Below, one piece after another: positions 42,286-51,682 of a stretch of 64,000 nt of DNA. The translations under genes and the position numbers were made by a program. The notes under the pieces were generated by a model that saw nothing but the letters and a program-made list of their open reading frames with translations, had not been told where the DNA came from and did no database searches. The DNA is from Enterobacter sp. R4-368 (GTDB taxonomy: Bacteria; Pseudomonadota; Gammaproteobacteria; Enterobacterales; Enterobacteriaceae). The number at the start of each line of letters is the position of its first letter. Position 1 is the stretch's first letter. The stretch covers positions 2,356,001-2,420,000 of the forward strand of contig NC_021500.1 in NCBI RefSeq assembly GCF_000410515.1, in the 5' to 3' direction.

Positions 42286-43272
42286 ATGGGACAACTGATT
42301 GACGGCGTCTGGCACGACAACTGGTATGACACCAAATCCACCGGCGGACGTTTCCAGCGCTCGGTATCCGCATTTCGCAACTGGCTTACCGCAGATGGCG
42401 CACCAGGCCCTTCTGGCGAAGGTGGCTTTGCCGCCGAGAAAGACCGCTACCACTTATATGTTTCACTCGCCTGCCCGTGGGCGCATCGCACGCTGATCCT
42501 GCGTAAACTCAAAGGCCTTGAGCCGTTTATCTCTGTTTCCGTGGTCAACCCGTTGATGCTGGAGAACGGCTGGACATTTGACAATGACTTTCCGGCGGCA
42601 ACTGGCGACACGCTGTATCAACACGAATTCCTTTATCAGCTCTACCTGCACGCCGACCCGCACTACACCGGGCGCGTCACGGTGCCTGTGCTGTGGGATA
42701 AAAAGAATCACACCATTGTCAGCAATGAATCGGCGGAAATCATCCGCATGTTCAATACCGCTTTTGACGGTCTGGGCGCGAAAGCGGGCGATTACTACCC
42801 GCCAGAATTACGGGGCCAGATCGATGAACTGAACGGCTGGATCTACGACAACGTGAATAACGGTGTCTATAAAGCCGGTTTCGCCACCAGCCAGCAGGCG
42901 TATGACGAAGCGGTGGTCAATGTTTTCAATGCGCTGGAACGCCTTGAGCAGATCCTCGGACAGCATCGTTACCTGACCGGCGACCGGCTTACGGAAGCGG
43001 ATATCCGCCTGTGGACAACGCTGGTGCGTTTCGATCCGGTCTATGTCACTCACTTCAAATGCGATAAGCATCGCATCAGCGACTATCTGAATCTGCACGG
43101 CTTTCTGCGCGACATTTATCAGATGCCGGGCGTTGCGGAAACGGTCGATTTCGCCCATATCCGCAACCACTATTACCGCAGCCACAAAACCATTAACCCG
43201 ACCGGAATTATCTCTATCGGGCCGTGGCAGGATCTGGATGAGCCACACGGACGCGACCTGCGTTTCTCCTGA
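42286..43272 (+). CDS. yqjG: Glutathionyl-hydroquinone reductase YqjG
   Basis: 328 residues, same length as E. coli YqjG. Xi-class glutathione transferase: thioredoxin-like domain with the catalytic C63 in SLACPWAHR, then an all-helical C-terminal domain (about 160-310). It removes glutathione from glutathionyl-hydroquinones. It has a strong ribosome site (AAGGAGG) and lies downstream of yqjF beyond the terminator. Confidence 0.97.
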   Translation: MGQLIDGVWHDNWYDTKSTGGRFQRSVSAFRNWLTADGAPGPSGEGGFAAEKDRYHLYVSLACPWAHRTLILRKLKGLEPFISVSVVNPLMLENGWTFDNDFPAATGDTLYQHEFLYQLYLHADPHYTGRVTVPVLWDKKNHTIVSNESAEIIRMFNTAFDGLGAKAGDYYPPELRGQIDELNGWIYDNVNNGVYKAGFATSQQAYDEAVVNVFNALERLEQILGQHRYLTGDRLTEADIRLWTTLVRFDPVYVTHFKCDKHRISDYLNLHGFLRDIYQMPGVAETVDFAHIRNHYYRSHKTINPTGIISIGPWQDLDEPHGRDLRFS

Positions 43273-43396
43273 TCTTCCGGGCGCGTTTCATCGCGCCCAA
43301 ATTATTTCTCGCCGGGTTTTCGCTTTGTATTTTTGCCGTCTATTCTTACAGGGATCGTTGAGAAAACAACGGATTGACCGTTGATCGAGGTGGGAA

Positions 43397-43744
43397 ATGG
43401 ACTGGTATTTTAGGGTACTGAGCAACTACGCGACATTTCATGGACGCGCGCACCGCCGCGAATTCTGGATGTTCACACTGGTCAACCTTATCCTCTTTGG
43501 CGTGCTGTATGTGGTCGACAGTATCATCGGCTGGCACCTGTTAAGCCAGATTTACGCCCTGCTGGTGCTGGTGCCAAACCTGGCGGTTCAGGTACGCCGC
43601 CTGCATGATACCAACCGGAGCTGGCGCTGGCTGTTGCTGCTGCTGTTTCCGGTAATTGGCTGGTTGATGCTGCTGGCGTTTTACAGCCAGCGCGGCACGC
43701 CGGTAGAAAACCCCTTTGGCCCCGTACCGAAAGCGTTCCCCTGA
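43397..43744 (+). CDS. yhaH: DUF805 inner-membrane protein YhaH
   Basis: 115 residues, DUF805 family with three membrane helices. Family marks: NYATFHGRAHRREFWMF and LHDTNRSWRWLLLLLFPVIGW. Function unknown. Convergent with yhaJ across 32 bases. Confidence 0.94.
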   Translation: MDWYFRVLSNYATFHGRAHRREFWMFTLVNLILFGVLYVVDSIIGWHLLSQIYALLVLVPNLAVQVRRLHDTNRSWRWLLLLLFPVIGWLMLLAFYSQRGTPVENPFGPVPKAFP

Positions 43745-43776
43745 ATGGCATTGCTCCACCAACGTGGAGCAATGAC

Positions 43777-44673
43777 TTATTTACCGGCAAACAGCTTGGG
43801 AATTTCCCGCAGACACCAGGCTTTCGCTTCACCCATACTGTCGCGACGCCAGGCCATAATGATATCTACCTGGCTGGTATATTCCGGGCTCACAACACGT
43901 AAGCGACCTTCGGCGATATCCTGCTCCACCAGTGGATAAGGCATCGTCGCCACGCCCAGGCCGGACAGCAGCGCCTGGCGTTTATCCTCGATGGTACTCA
44001 CCGTCAGCCTTGGCTGCTTATCCAAAAGCTGTACCGTCAGCACCGGACGCTCGCGGGCGGTATCGGCAACGGCCACGCCGCGATATTTCACGCGCGTCAC
44101 TTCCGAGAGCGGTTCCGCTTCCTGGTGGATCGGATGATCCGGCGCAGCAACGTAGACGTTCATCACCGAGTAGAGCTTGCGTGAGTTGATTTCCGACGAG
44201 GAGCGAAAATGCATATCCGGAGCGACGACAATATCGGCACGCCCCTGCTCCAGCCGCTCCCACGCCCCGGCCAGCACTTCAGTAATGATCGATAACTGCG
44301 TATTAGCTTTTGCCGCCAGCCGGTCGACCAGCGGAAACAGCTCGACCGTCGGCACCAGCGCTTCAGTGACCAGCGTCAGATGCGTTTCCCAGCCGCGCGC
44401 CAGCGCTTCTGCGTCGGTTGTCAGTTTATCGGCGGCTTCCAGCAATACGCGACCGCGCTCCAGCAGCATTCGTCCGACATTGGTGAATTTTGTTCGGTGC
44501 CCGGAGCGGTCAAACAGCACGACATCCAGCTCTTCTTCAAGTTTTTGCATGGTATAGCTGAGCGCAGAAGGCACACGTCCCAACTCATCCGCCGCCGCGG
44601 CAAAGCTTCCACGCCGGTCAATCGCATCCATCACGCGTAACGCTTCGAGCGTCAGCGCCCTTTCTTTGGCCAT
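43777..44673 (-). CDS. yhaJ: LysR-type regulator YhaJ
   Basis: 298 residues from the ATG at 44673, matching the E. coli start MAKERALTLEALRVMDAI; a 4-codon upstream extension is unlikely. Helix-turn-helix GSFAAAADELGRVPSALSYTM, then the LysR substrate domain from about 90. In E. coli YhaJ activates yqjF and responds to nitroaromatic breakdown products. It is divergent from yhaK across 105 bases. Confidence 0.96.
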   Translation of the reverse strand: MAKERALTLEALRVMDAIDRRGSFAAAADELGRVPSALSYTMQKLEEELDVVLFDRSGHRTKFTNVGRMLLERGRVLLEAADKLTTDAEALARGWETHLTLVTEALVPTVELFPLVDRLAAKANTQLSIITEVLAGAWERLEQGRADIVVAPDMHFRSSSEINSRKLYSVMNVYVAAPDHPIHQEAEPLSEVTRVKYRGVAVADTARERPVLTVQLLDKQPRLTVSTIEDKRQALLSGLGVATMPYPLVEQDIAEGRLRVVSPEYTSQVDIIMAWRRDSMGEAKAWCLREIPKLFAGK

Positions 44674-44778
44674 GAGTGTTCTCATTCAGGAAATTTGAAC
44701 ATACCGGGCAGAATATCTGGCTAACAATGCAGCGTCCATACCTTTAACATTGTTTTAAGTAAAGAGAGGTCGACAATT

Positions 44779-45480
44779 ATGATTACTACCCGTACTGCGA
44801 AACAATGCGGACAAGCTGACTTCGGCTGGCTTCAGGCCCGCTACACTTTTTCTTTTGGACATTACTTCGACCCGAAATTACTGGGCTATGCCTCCCTGCG
44901 TGTGTTGAACCAGGAAGTGCTCGCCCCTGGCGCATCGTTCCAGCCACGCACCTACCCGAAAGTGGATATTTTAAATCTGATTCTGGAAGGCGAAGCGGAG
45001 TATCGCGACAGCGAGGGCAACCATGTCCAGGCGAAAGCCGGTGAAGCGTTGTTAATTGCCACCCAGCCCGGCATCAGCTACAGCGAACATAACCTGAGCA
45101 AAGACAAATCGTTAACGCGCATGCAGTTATGGCTGGATGCCTGCCCCGAGCGTGAAAACCCGCCGGTGCAAAAAATGACCATTGCCGATGTGGCGCAGCA
45201 ACTGCTGGCTTCCCCCGATGGTAGCCAGGGAAGTTTGCAGCTCCGCCAGCAAGTGTGGCTGCATCATATCGAGCTTGCCAAAGGCGAAGAGTTGCAGATT
45301 CAACTGCATGGCCCGCGCGCCTATTTGCAATCGATTCACGGTACGGTACACGCCGTGACACATTGCGAAGCAAAAGAAGCGCTCACCTGTGGTGACGGTG
45401 CGTTTATTCGTGACGAGGCTAACATAACCCTGGTTGCGGATACGCCGTTGCGCGCTTTGCTGATAGATTTACCCGTGTGA
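44779..45480 (+). CDS. yhaK: Pirin-like bicupin YhaK
   Basis: 233 residues, same length as E. coli YhaK. Pirin-type bicupin: FSFGHYFDPK-like N-terminal motif with FQPRTYPKVDILNLILEGEAEY. The second cupin (about 150-230) is less regular. E. coli YhaK is described as a redox-sensitive cytosolic protein. Divergent from yhaJ, which may regulate it. Confidence 0.95.
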   Translation: MITTRTAKQCGQADFGWLQARYTFSFGHYFDPKLLGYASLRVLNQEVLAPGASFQPRTYPKVDILNLILEGEAEYRDSEGNHVQAKAGEALLIATQPGISYSEHNLSKDKSLTRMQLWLDACPERENPPVQKMTIADVAQQLLASPDGSQGSLQLRQQVWLHHIELAKGEELQIQLHGPRAYLQSIHGTVHAVTHCEAKEALTCGDGAFIRDEANITLVADTPLRALLIDLPV

Positions 45481-45509
45481 TAGTTGCGTTACGTAAGTGA
45501 GTAAATGAA

Positions 45510-45662
45510 ATGAGCAGCACAATGAATTTTATGGCAGACCCTACACAGCAAACCCCACTCCCCGCCCTGACTGGATTCGGTTATGAAGAGATGCTGACAG
45601 AGCTGGAAGCAATCGTCGCAGAAGCCGTTGTCCGACTGGCGGAAGAAGAAGCCACCGCCTGA
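45510..45662 (+). CDS. yhaL: Small protein YhaL
   Basis: 50 residues, starting MSSTMNFMADPTQQ. The conserved C-terminal part FGYEEMLTELEAIVAEA followed by RLAEEEATA matches E. coli YhaL. The N-terminal 20 residues differ from E. coli and contain no basic patch. Helical and acidic; no known function. It lies 29 bases after yhaK. A GC-rich hairpin gccccgg / ccggggc (45670-45692) follows. Confidence 0.85.
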   Translation: MSSTMNFMADPTQQTPLPALTGFGYEEMLTELEAIVAEAVVRLAEEEATA

Positions 45663-45729
45663 CCCATAAGCCCCGGCGCATCAGACCGGGGCAAATCTCT
45701 ACTGAACCCTACTGTCGTTCTTCGCGAAC

Positions 45730-46449
45730 TTAGCACGCCCGGTTTCGCGCCTGAAACTGCCCCGGCGTGCTGCTAAAGCGCAGCTTAAATGCGGCGATAA
45801 AAGCACTGACATTATCGTACCCGCAGCGTTCTGCCGTCTCACTTACCGACACCCCGCGCAGCAGATGCTCCATCGATGCCAGGACTTTTGCCTGCTGCCG
45901 CCACTGGCTAAAACTCAGCCCGGTTTGTTCGCTGAACAAGCGGCTTAATGTTCTGACGCTCAAGCCAAAGAGGCTAGCCAGTTGCGCCTGATTTGCCGCA
46001 TGGTGTGGCTCCGACAACAGCAGTTCAGCTACCCGTTTCGCCCGGCGATCCTGTGGCAGGGTTAACTGCAACGGCGTGCCTGGTGCTACGCGAATCTCCT
46101 CCATCATCACCGCCAGAAGCGATGCCTGGCGAGACGGGTCGCACTGCGTTATGCGTTCCATTAACAGCATCATAAACGGATCGGCAGGCCACACTCCCGC
46201 GAAAGCGGGGGCATCATCGTGGTTGAGTTGCAGGCTATGTCCTTCTACCTCGCCCACGCTCCAGGCGCAGTGGCGCATCTGTGCAGGAAACCAGCCGACA
46301 GTCGCGGGCGTTAGCGCCCATTGCGCCTGCTCCGTTTTCACAATCATCATCCCCCGCTGAATGCAAAACAGCTGCCCGCTGGCATGCTGGTGCCACGCGG
46401 TGGTGTGCTTGTTTTGATGCGTGAGTCGCTGCTTTTGTACGATTAACAT
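45730..46449 (-). CDS. AraC-family transcription regulator
   Basis: 239 residues. The N-terminal cupin-like sensor (about 1-110) contains HQHASGQLFCIQRG. Two C-terminal helix-turn-helix units follow (AQLASLFGLSVRTLSRLFSE and VSETAERCGYDNVSAFIAAF). The overall layout resembles the NimR/YeaM group that controls neighbouring exporter genes, but the target here is unknown. Divergent from the NTF2-like gene across 79 bases, so it probably regulates that gene and itself. K-12 lacks it at this place. Confidence 0.88.
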   Translation of the reverse strand: MLIVQKQRLTHQNKHTTAWHQHASGQLFCIQRGMMIVKTEQAQWALTPATVGWFPAQMRHCAWSVGEVEGHSLQLNHDDAPAFAGVWPADPFMMLLMERITQCDPSRQASLLAVMMEEIRVAPGTPLQLTLPQDRRAKRVAELLLSEPHHAANQAQLASLFGLSVRTLSRLFSEQTGLSFSQWRQQAKVLASMEHLLRGVSVSETAERCGYDNVSAFIAAFKLRFSSTPGQFQARNRAC

Positions 46450-46528
46450 GGCTGATAAACCGTATTTGATGTCCTGATGCGGCTAATATACCAACGCGGT
46501 GTAGCGATATCCTCTCTAACAGGCTCAA

Positions 46529-46933
46529 ATGAAGATAACCATGATGGACATCACCCAACATATCACCCTGGCTTTACAACGCGTTGTTTGCCACCCTGAC
46601 CATAACGAAGCGAAAATTCGCCAATTCTTCTCGCCGGATTATCAACAAGTTGTCGACGGACAGTCGCTTGATTTCACGGGATTTGTCGAACATATGGCGA
46701 AGCTCAAACATCTGACGCACGCCATTGACGTGACTGTGGTTGCCATTGCCGGGCAAAACAATGACGTATTGACGCACCATCTTGTGGCGGTGAGTAAGAA
46801 AGATGGCTCTCAGGCACACATTGACGTGTTTGCGCATTTCACGCTGGAGAACGGGCTAATCACCCGCTGCGAAGAGTTAACCCGGCTGGTGCGTGGCACG
46901 GCGCAAGATCGTTCACTGGGCAGCGTTAGATAA
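46529..46933 (+). CDS. NTF2-like (SnoaL-type) protein
   Basis: 134 residues with the alpha+beta barrel pattern of the NTF2/SnoaL superfamily: an N-terminal helix, then FFSPDYQQVVDGQSLDFTGFVEHM and the strand HIDVFAHFTLENGLITRCEEL. Such proteins are small-molecule isomerases, hydrolases or binding proteins; the substrate is unknown. Starts at 46529, 46541 or 46544 are possible. The end overlaps the convergent amidotransferase gene by 21 bases. Confidence 0.8.
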   Translation: MKITMMDITQHITLALQRVVCHPDHNEAKIRQFFSPDYQQVVDGQSLDFTGFVEHMAKLKHLTHAIDVTVVAIAGQNNDVLTHHLVAVSKKDGSQAHIDVFAHFTLENGLITRCEELTRLVRGTAQDRSLGSVR

Positions 46934-47665
46934 CCACGTCTTGTTGCGCTCGGTCACTTCCTGCACGAAACGGCGCAGGATCTCCGCCGCGCCCGGCGCG
47001 GGCAGCACGCTGGCGACTAAGCTGTCGGCATCGGTGCCCTCTTTTTCGACATGCGCGCGATTCAAACGCAGCAGATCGGTCGCGATTTCCGGCGTCATTT
47101 CCGGGTGGAACTGCACCGAAATGGCTCGCGGCCCATAGCGAACGATCTGATGATTATCATGGGCAGAAGAGGCCAGCACCGATGCGCCTTCAGGCAGCCG
47201 CGTTACCGTTTGCCGGTGCGTCAGGTGCGCAGGGAAACTTTCAGACAGGTGGCTGAGTAGCGGATCGTTGTGCGCCGAGGCGTTCAAATAAACGGTTTTT
47301 GTCCCCGCTTCACGGCCCTGCGGATGGTATTCAACATTCCCGCCCAGGGCCCAGGACATCAGTTGATGACCATAGCAAACGCCAAAGAGCGGCATCTCAA
47401 CCGCAATCGCTTCGCGGATCCATTCTGCGGTCTTCTCGCTCCACGGCAGCCTGTCGGAAACCATCGCCCATGAACCGGTAATGATCGCTGCCCGGCGCGC
47501 ATCCGGGGCTGGCAGCGTTTCGCCTTCAAAAACGCGAACCACGTCCACCTCTTCAGGAGCACACCCGATAGCCCGGCAAAACCAATGCGGAACATCCCCG
47601 TGGGCGTCACGTAAAGGCTTCGGGGCATCCCCCATCTGAATAATGATCAATGATTTTTGTTCCAT
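46913..47665 (-). CDS. Class I glutamine amidotransferase-like protein
   Basis: 250 residues from the ATG at 47665. The triad of class I amidotransferases is visible: C97 in GVCYGHQL, H187 and E189 in SVQFHPEM. The oxyanion segment is ITGSWAMVS. The protein stands alone without a synthetase domain, like GMP-synthase-type or gamma-glutamyl hydrolase-type enzymes; the substrate is unknown. In K-12 this interval carries the tdc operon. The gene faces away from rnpB. Confidence 0.88.
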   Translation of the reverse strand: MEQKSLIIIQMGDAPKPLRDAHGDVPHWFCRAIGCAPEEVDVVRVFEGETLPAPDARRAAIITGSWAMVSDRLPWSEKTAEWIREAIAVEMPLFGVCYGHQLMSWALGGNVEYHPQGREAGTKTVYLNASAHNDPLLSHLSESFPAHLTHRQTVTRLPEGASVLASSAHDNHQIVRYGPRAISVQFHPEMTPEIATDLLRLNRAHVEKEGTDADSLVASVLPAPGAAEILRRFVQEVTERNKTWLSNAAQ

Positions 47666-47829
47666 GACGGCAGCGACTCCCGCGATGCTAGTTTCAAAAC
47701 CGTTTAAGAACATGTTAGCGCTTTTCGACAGCCTTCCGACGGGATATTTATTTATAAGGTTAGCAGTGCCAGTGCTTAACGGTACGGCGCGCGCAACAGC
47801 AAAAAGCCTGCAAATTGCCTCTATCAAAA

Positions 47830-48304
47830 AAGGTAAAACCCCGCCGAAGCGGGTTCTTACCTGCACAGTCGAAACTGACCGGTAAGCCGCGTTCTTTCAT
47901 CGAAAACGGAGTGGACAGTCATTCAGCTTTAGCCGCCAGAAAGCAAAAACCCCGCCGAAGCGGATTCTTATCTGAACAGTCGAAACTGGCCGGTAAGCCG
48001 CGTTCCTTCATCGAAAACGGAGTGGACAGTCATTCAGCTTTAGCCGCCAGAAAGCAAAACCTGCCGAAGTGTTTTTTTACCTGAAGAGCCGAAACTGGCC
48101 GGTAAGCCGCGTTCCTTCATAGAAGGCAGAGTGGACAGTCATTCAGCTTTAGCCGCCAGAAAGCAAAACCCGCCAAAGTGTTTTTTTACCTGAAGAGCCG
48201 AAACTGGCCGGTAAGCCGCGTTCCTTCATAGAAGGCAGAGTGGACAGTCATTCAGCTTTAGCCACCAGAAAGCAAAAACCCCGCCGAAGCGGGGTTTTAT
48301 TAAT
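47830..48304 (-). repeat. Tandem repeat array derived from the rnpB 3' end
   Basis: The marker gtggacagtcattca recurs at 47911, 48022, 48131, 48240 and, inside rnpB, at 48337. Spacings are 111, 109, 109 and 97 bases, and a partial unit precedes the first. Each unit repeats the last part of rnpB (gtaagccgcgttccttcat, gccgaaactggccgg) plus its terminator hairpin region. Copies differ by point changes. E. coli has a similar set of about 113-base repeats after rnpB. The rest of the 640-base gap (47666-47829) shows no gene. Confidence 0.9.
48275..48298 (-). terminator. rnpB terminator
   Basis: On the reverse strand aaccccgc-ttcg-gcggggttttt, directly after the mature 3' end of RNase P RNA. Confidence 0.92.
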
Positions 48305-48683
<379 letters not shown>

Positions 48684-48690
48684 GGCGCGC

Positions 48691-48718
48691 AGTATAGAGG
48701 GTTTGCTTGCGCCTGTCA
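48691..48718 (-). promoter_or_regulatory. rnpB promoter
   Basis: Reverse strand TGACAG, 16 bases, then TATACT, ending 8 bases before the RNA 5' end. The -35 hexamer begins with the garK stop codon TGA, so the two genes share these bases. Confidence 0.85.
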
Positions 48719-49861
48719 CCCTTCCGTCAACATTCCCACTTGCAAGGTGGCGGCAATATTGCGCGATGCGCGATAAATATTGTCAAACGCGCCACGAAAC
48801 GCCTCTTCCAGCGTACCGATGCTGGTCAGCACGCTAAATACAGCGTCAATGCCGTACTGGTGAACCACGCCCACGTCGCTGGTCAAACTCCCGGCGATAC
48901 CGATCACTGGCTTGTGGTATTTTTTGGCGACATGCGCCACGCCCACCGGCACTTTGCCGTGGATACTCTGGCTGTCGATACGCCCTTCGCCGGTCACTAC
49001 CAGTGTGCAATCGTGAATATGCTCTTCAAGATTGAGCGCCTGCGTCACGATCTCAATGCCGCTGCGCAATTCCGCGCCGAGAAAAGCCATCAATGCCGCG
49101 CCCATCCCACCTGCTGCGCCGGAGCCCGGCACGTTTTTCACATCAACGCGTAGCGATTTTTTAATAACATCGGCGAAATGACTCAGGTTGCGATCCAGCT
49201 CGACAATCAACGCTTCCGTCGCCCCTTTTTGCGGGCCAAAAATGCGTGATGCGCCCTGCTCGCCGATCAAAGGGTTAGTGACATCGCAGGCGACACGCAG
49301 CGTGCAGTGTTGTAAACGCGGATCGAGCCCGGAAATATCAATGCCGTTCAGGCTTATCAGGCTACCGCCGCCGTAGCCGATTTCCGTCCCGTTAGCATCG
49401 GTCAGTTTCGCGCCCAGCGCCTGCACCATACCCGCGCCGCCGTCGTTAGTCGCGCTACCGCCAATGCCGATAATAATAGTGGTCGCCCCCTGTTCCAGCG
49501 CGTGCAAAATAAGTTCCCCGGTGCCGCGCGAAGTGGTAATCAAAGGGTTACGTAATTCAGGTGGAACCAGCGCCAGCCCGCTCGCCGCCGCCATTTCAAT
49601 AAACGCGGTTTTTCCGTCGCCCGACATCCCCCAGCAGGCTTCAACATGTTTACCCAGCGGTCCAGTGACGCGCGCGGTATGCACCGTGCCATTCGTGGCG
49701 GCAATCATGGCTTCGACCGTACCTTCGCCACCATCCGCAACCGGAACGGAAACATATTGAGCATCCGGGAAAATCTCCCGAAATCCTTTTTCTATCGCCT
49801 GCGCTACTTCAGTAGCTGAAAGGCTTTCTTTGTAAGAGTCTGGGGCGATTACGATTTTCAT
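48716..49861 (-). CDS. garK: Glycerate 2-kinase GarK
   Basis: 381 residues from the ATG at 49861, as in E. coli (MKIVIAPDSYKESLSATEVA). Glycerate kinase type 1 family: GGEGTVEAM, IGIGGSATNDGGAGMVQALG, then VTGEGRIDSQ. It phosphorylates D-glycerate, the last step of the galactarate/glucarate path. It is the last gene of garPLRK, 100 bases after garR. Confidence 0.97.
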   Translation of the reverse strand: MKIVIAPDSYKESLSATEVAQAIEKGFREIFPDAQYVSVPVADGGEGTVEAMIAATNGTVHTARVTGPLGKHVEACWGMSGDGKTAFIEMAAASGLALVPPELRNPLITTSRGTGELILHALEQGATTIIIGIGGSATNDGGAGMVQALGAKLTDANGTEIGYGGGSLISLNGIDISGLDPRLQHCTLRVACDVTNPLIGEQGASRIFGPQKGATEALIVELDRNLSHFADVIKKSLRVDVKNVPGSGAAGGMGAALMAFLGAELRSGIEIVTQALNLEEHIHDCTLVVTGEGRIDSQSIHGKVPVGVAHVAKKYHKPVIGIAGSLTSDVGVVHQYGIDAVFSVLTSIGTLEEAFRGAFDNIYRASRNIAATLQVGMLTEG

Positions 49862-49964
49862 AGTTGTGAGCCTGATAGTGCCGCGCACTTCACCCTTCAG
49901 GCCAACAACGGCCTGAAGAGGTGGATAAATAAGGAGTCAAGGGCGCAGCGCCGCGCCCTTTTGA

Positions 49965-50855
49965 TTAACGAGTCACTTCGATCTTCGCCAGTTTCTCGTA
50001 ATAGCATGCCAGCGCGCTGTGGTCGGCATTGCCCAGACCGTCTGCACGCAGCGCCTGCATCATCTCCATCACTGCGGCTGTCAGCGGCAACTGCGCGCCA
50101 ACGCCGTGCGAGGTATCCAGCGCGTTGGAAAGGTCTTTGATATGCAGATCAATACGGAAGCCCGGTTTGAAGTTGCGATCCATCACCATCGGCGCTTTCG
50201 CGTCCAGCACGGTGCTGCCCGCCAGCCCGCCACGAATCGCCTGGTAGACCAGATCCGGGTTAACGCCCGCTTTAGTCGCCAGCGTCAGCGCTTCAGACAT
50301 CGCGGCAATATTCAACGCCACGATCACCTGGTTCGCCAGTTTGGTCACGTTGCCCGCGCCGATATCACCGGTGTGCACCACAGAACCCGCCATCGCTTTC
50401 AGCAGATCGTAATATTTGTCGAAAATCGCTTTGTCCCCGCCCACCATCACCGACAGCGTGCCGTCGATGGCTTTCGGCTCGCCGCCGCTGACCGGCGCGT
50501 CCAGCATGTCAATGCCTTTCGCTTTCAGCGCCTCGCTGATTTCACGGCTGGCCAGCGGTGCGATGGAGCTCATGTCGATAAGCACAGTACCAGGCTTCGC
50601 GCCTTCGATGATGCCGCCTTCGCCCAGCGCCACTTCTTTTACGTGCGGGGAGTTCGGCAGCATGGTGATAATCACATCGCACTGCTCAGCAACGGCTTTC
50701 GCGCTGGTTACGGCTTCAGCGCCTGCGGCAATCACTTCAGCCACGGCGTCCTGGTTACGATCCACGACCACCAGTGAGTAACCGGCTTTAATGAGGTTTT
50801 TACTCATTGGTTTACCCATGATACCCAGGCCAATGAAACCAACTTTCATCGTCAT
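49965..50855 (-). CDS. garR: Tartronate semialdehyde reductase GarR
   Basis: 296 residues from the ATG at 50855 (MTMKVGFIGLGIMGKPMSKN), the E. coli start. 3-hydroxyisobutyrate dehydrogenase family: N-terminal Rossmann motif GLGIMG, substrate motif DAPVSGGEPKA and the catalytic lysine in GAGNVTKLANQ. It reduces tartronate semialdehyde to glycerate. It follows garL by 31 bases. Confidence 0.97.
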   Translation of the reverse strand: MTMKVGFIGLGIMGKPMSKNLIKAGYSLVVVDRNQDAVAEVIAAGAEAVTSAKAVAEQCDVIITMLPNSPHVKEVALGEGGIIEGAKPGTVLIDMSSIAPLASREISEALKAKGIDMLDAPVSGGEPKAIDGTLSVMVGGDKAIFDKYYDLLKAMAGSVVHTGDIGAGNVTKLANQVIVALNIAAMSEALTLATKAGVNPDLVYQAIRGGLAGSTVLDAKAPMVMDRNFKPGFRIDLHIKDLSNALDTSHGVGAQLPLTAAVMEMMQALRADGLGNADHSALACYYEKLAKIEVTR

Positions 50856-50886
50856 AATTGCGTCTCTCTCTTTAATGGTGGTTTGA

Positions 50887-51657
50887 TTATTTCTTAAAGG
50901 TGTCGGCCAGCTTCTGCGTGGCTGAGCGGAACACGCCAAGGTCGCTGCCAACGGCTACCACGGTCGCGCCCCATTCGAGGTAGCGGCGTGCGTCGGCTTC
51001 AACCGGCGCCAGAATACCGCTCGGTTTGTTGTGCGCTTTGGCGCGCGCAAAAATGTGTTGAATGGTGCGCTGTACTTCCGGGTGCGCGGCATTGCCGATG
51101 TAACCCAGCGTGGCGGCCAGATCGCTCGGGCCAACAAACACGCCGTCTACGCCGTCGGTTGCCAGAATGGCATCGAGGTTATCCACCCCCGCCTGGCTTT
51201 CGATCTGCACCAGAATCGTGATGTTGGCGTTGGACTGGCGAAAATAATCCGGCACGGTGCCGAACATATTGGCGCGGTGCGAAACAGAGACACCGCGAAT
51301 GCCTTCCGGCGGATAGCGGGTCGCTGCCACGGCGTTTACCGCTTCTTCTTCGGTTTCGACAAACGGGATCAGGAAGTTATAGAAACCGATATCCAGCAGG
51401 CGTTTGATAATCACCGGATCGTTGGTCGGAACCCGCACCACCGGCGCGCTAACGCTGCCCTTTAATGCCATTAATTGCGGTACAAAAGTGAGCACGTCGT
51501 TTGGGGCGTGTTCGCCGTCCAGTAACAGCCAGTCAAAACCCGCCAGGCCCAGAACTTCAGTGCTGATATGACTACCCAGCGCAGACCAACAACCGATTTG
51601 AATCTGTTGCGCCGCCAGCGCGGCCTTGAATTTGTTTGGGAAGATATCGTTATTCAT
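50887..51657 (-). CDS. garL: 5-keto-4-deoxy-D-glucarate aldolase GarL
   Basis: 256 residues, same as E. coli. HpcH/HpaI class II aldolase with [35 protein letters not shown] and [10 protein letters not shown]. It cleaves 5-keto-4-deoxy-D-glucarate to pyruvate and tartronate semialdehyde, which GarR then reduces. Second gene of the operon, 25 bases after garP. Confidence 0.97.
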   Translation of the reverse strand: MNNDIFPNKFKAALAAQQIQIGCWSALGSHISTEVLGLAGFDWLLLDGEHAPNDVLTFVPQLMALKGSVSAPVVRVPTNDPVIIKRLLDIGFYNFLIPFVETEEEAVNAVAATRYPPEGIRGVSVSHRANMFGTVPDYFRQSNANITILVQIESQAGVDNLDAILATDGVDGVFVGPSDLAATLGYIGNAAHPEVQRTIQHIFARAKAHNKPSGILAPVEADARRYLEWGATVVAVGSDLGVFRSATQKLADTFKK

Positions 51658-51682
51658 CTTTTGTACCTTAATGAGTTGTTGC

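Noticed and set aside
47815..48084. An 89-codon forward reading frame with an internal repeat of SKLAGKPRSFIENGVDSHSA
   Set aside because: It is a by-product of the rnpB-derived DNA repeats: two copies of the non-coding unit happen to stay in frame. No ribosome site or known protein.
47830..48304. Possible CRISPR array because of regular direct repeats
   Set aside because: Units are 109-111 bases, repeat across their whole length without unique spacers, and match the adjacent rnpB 3' end.
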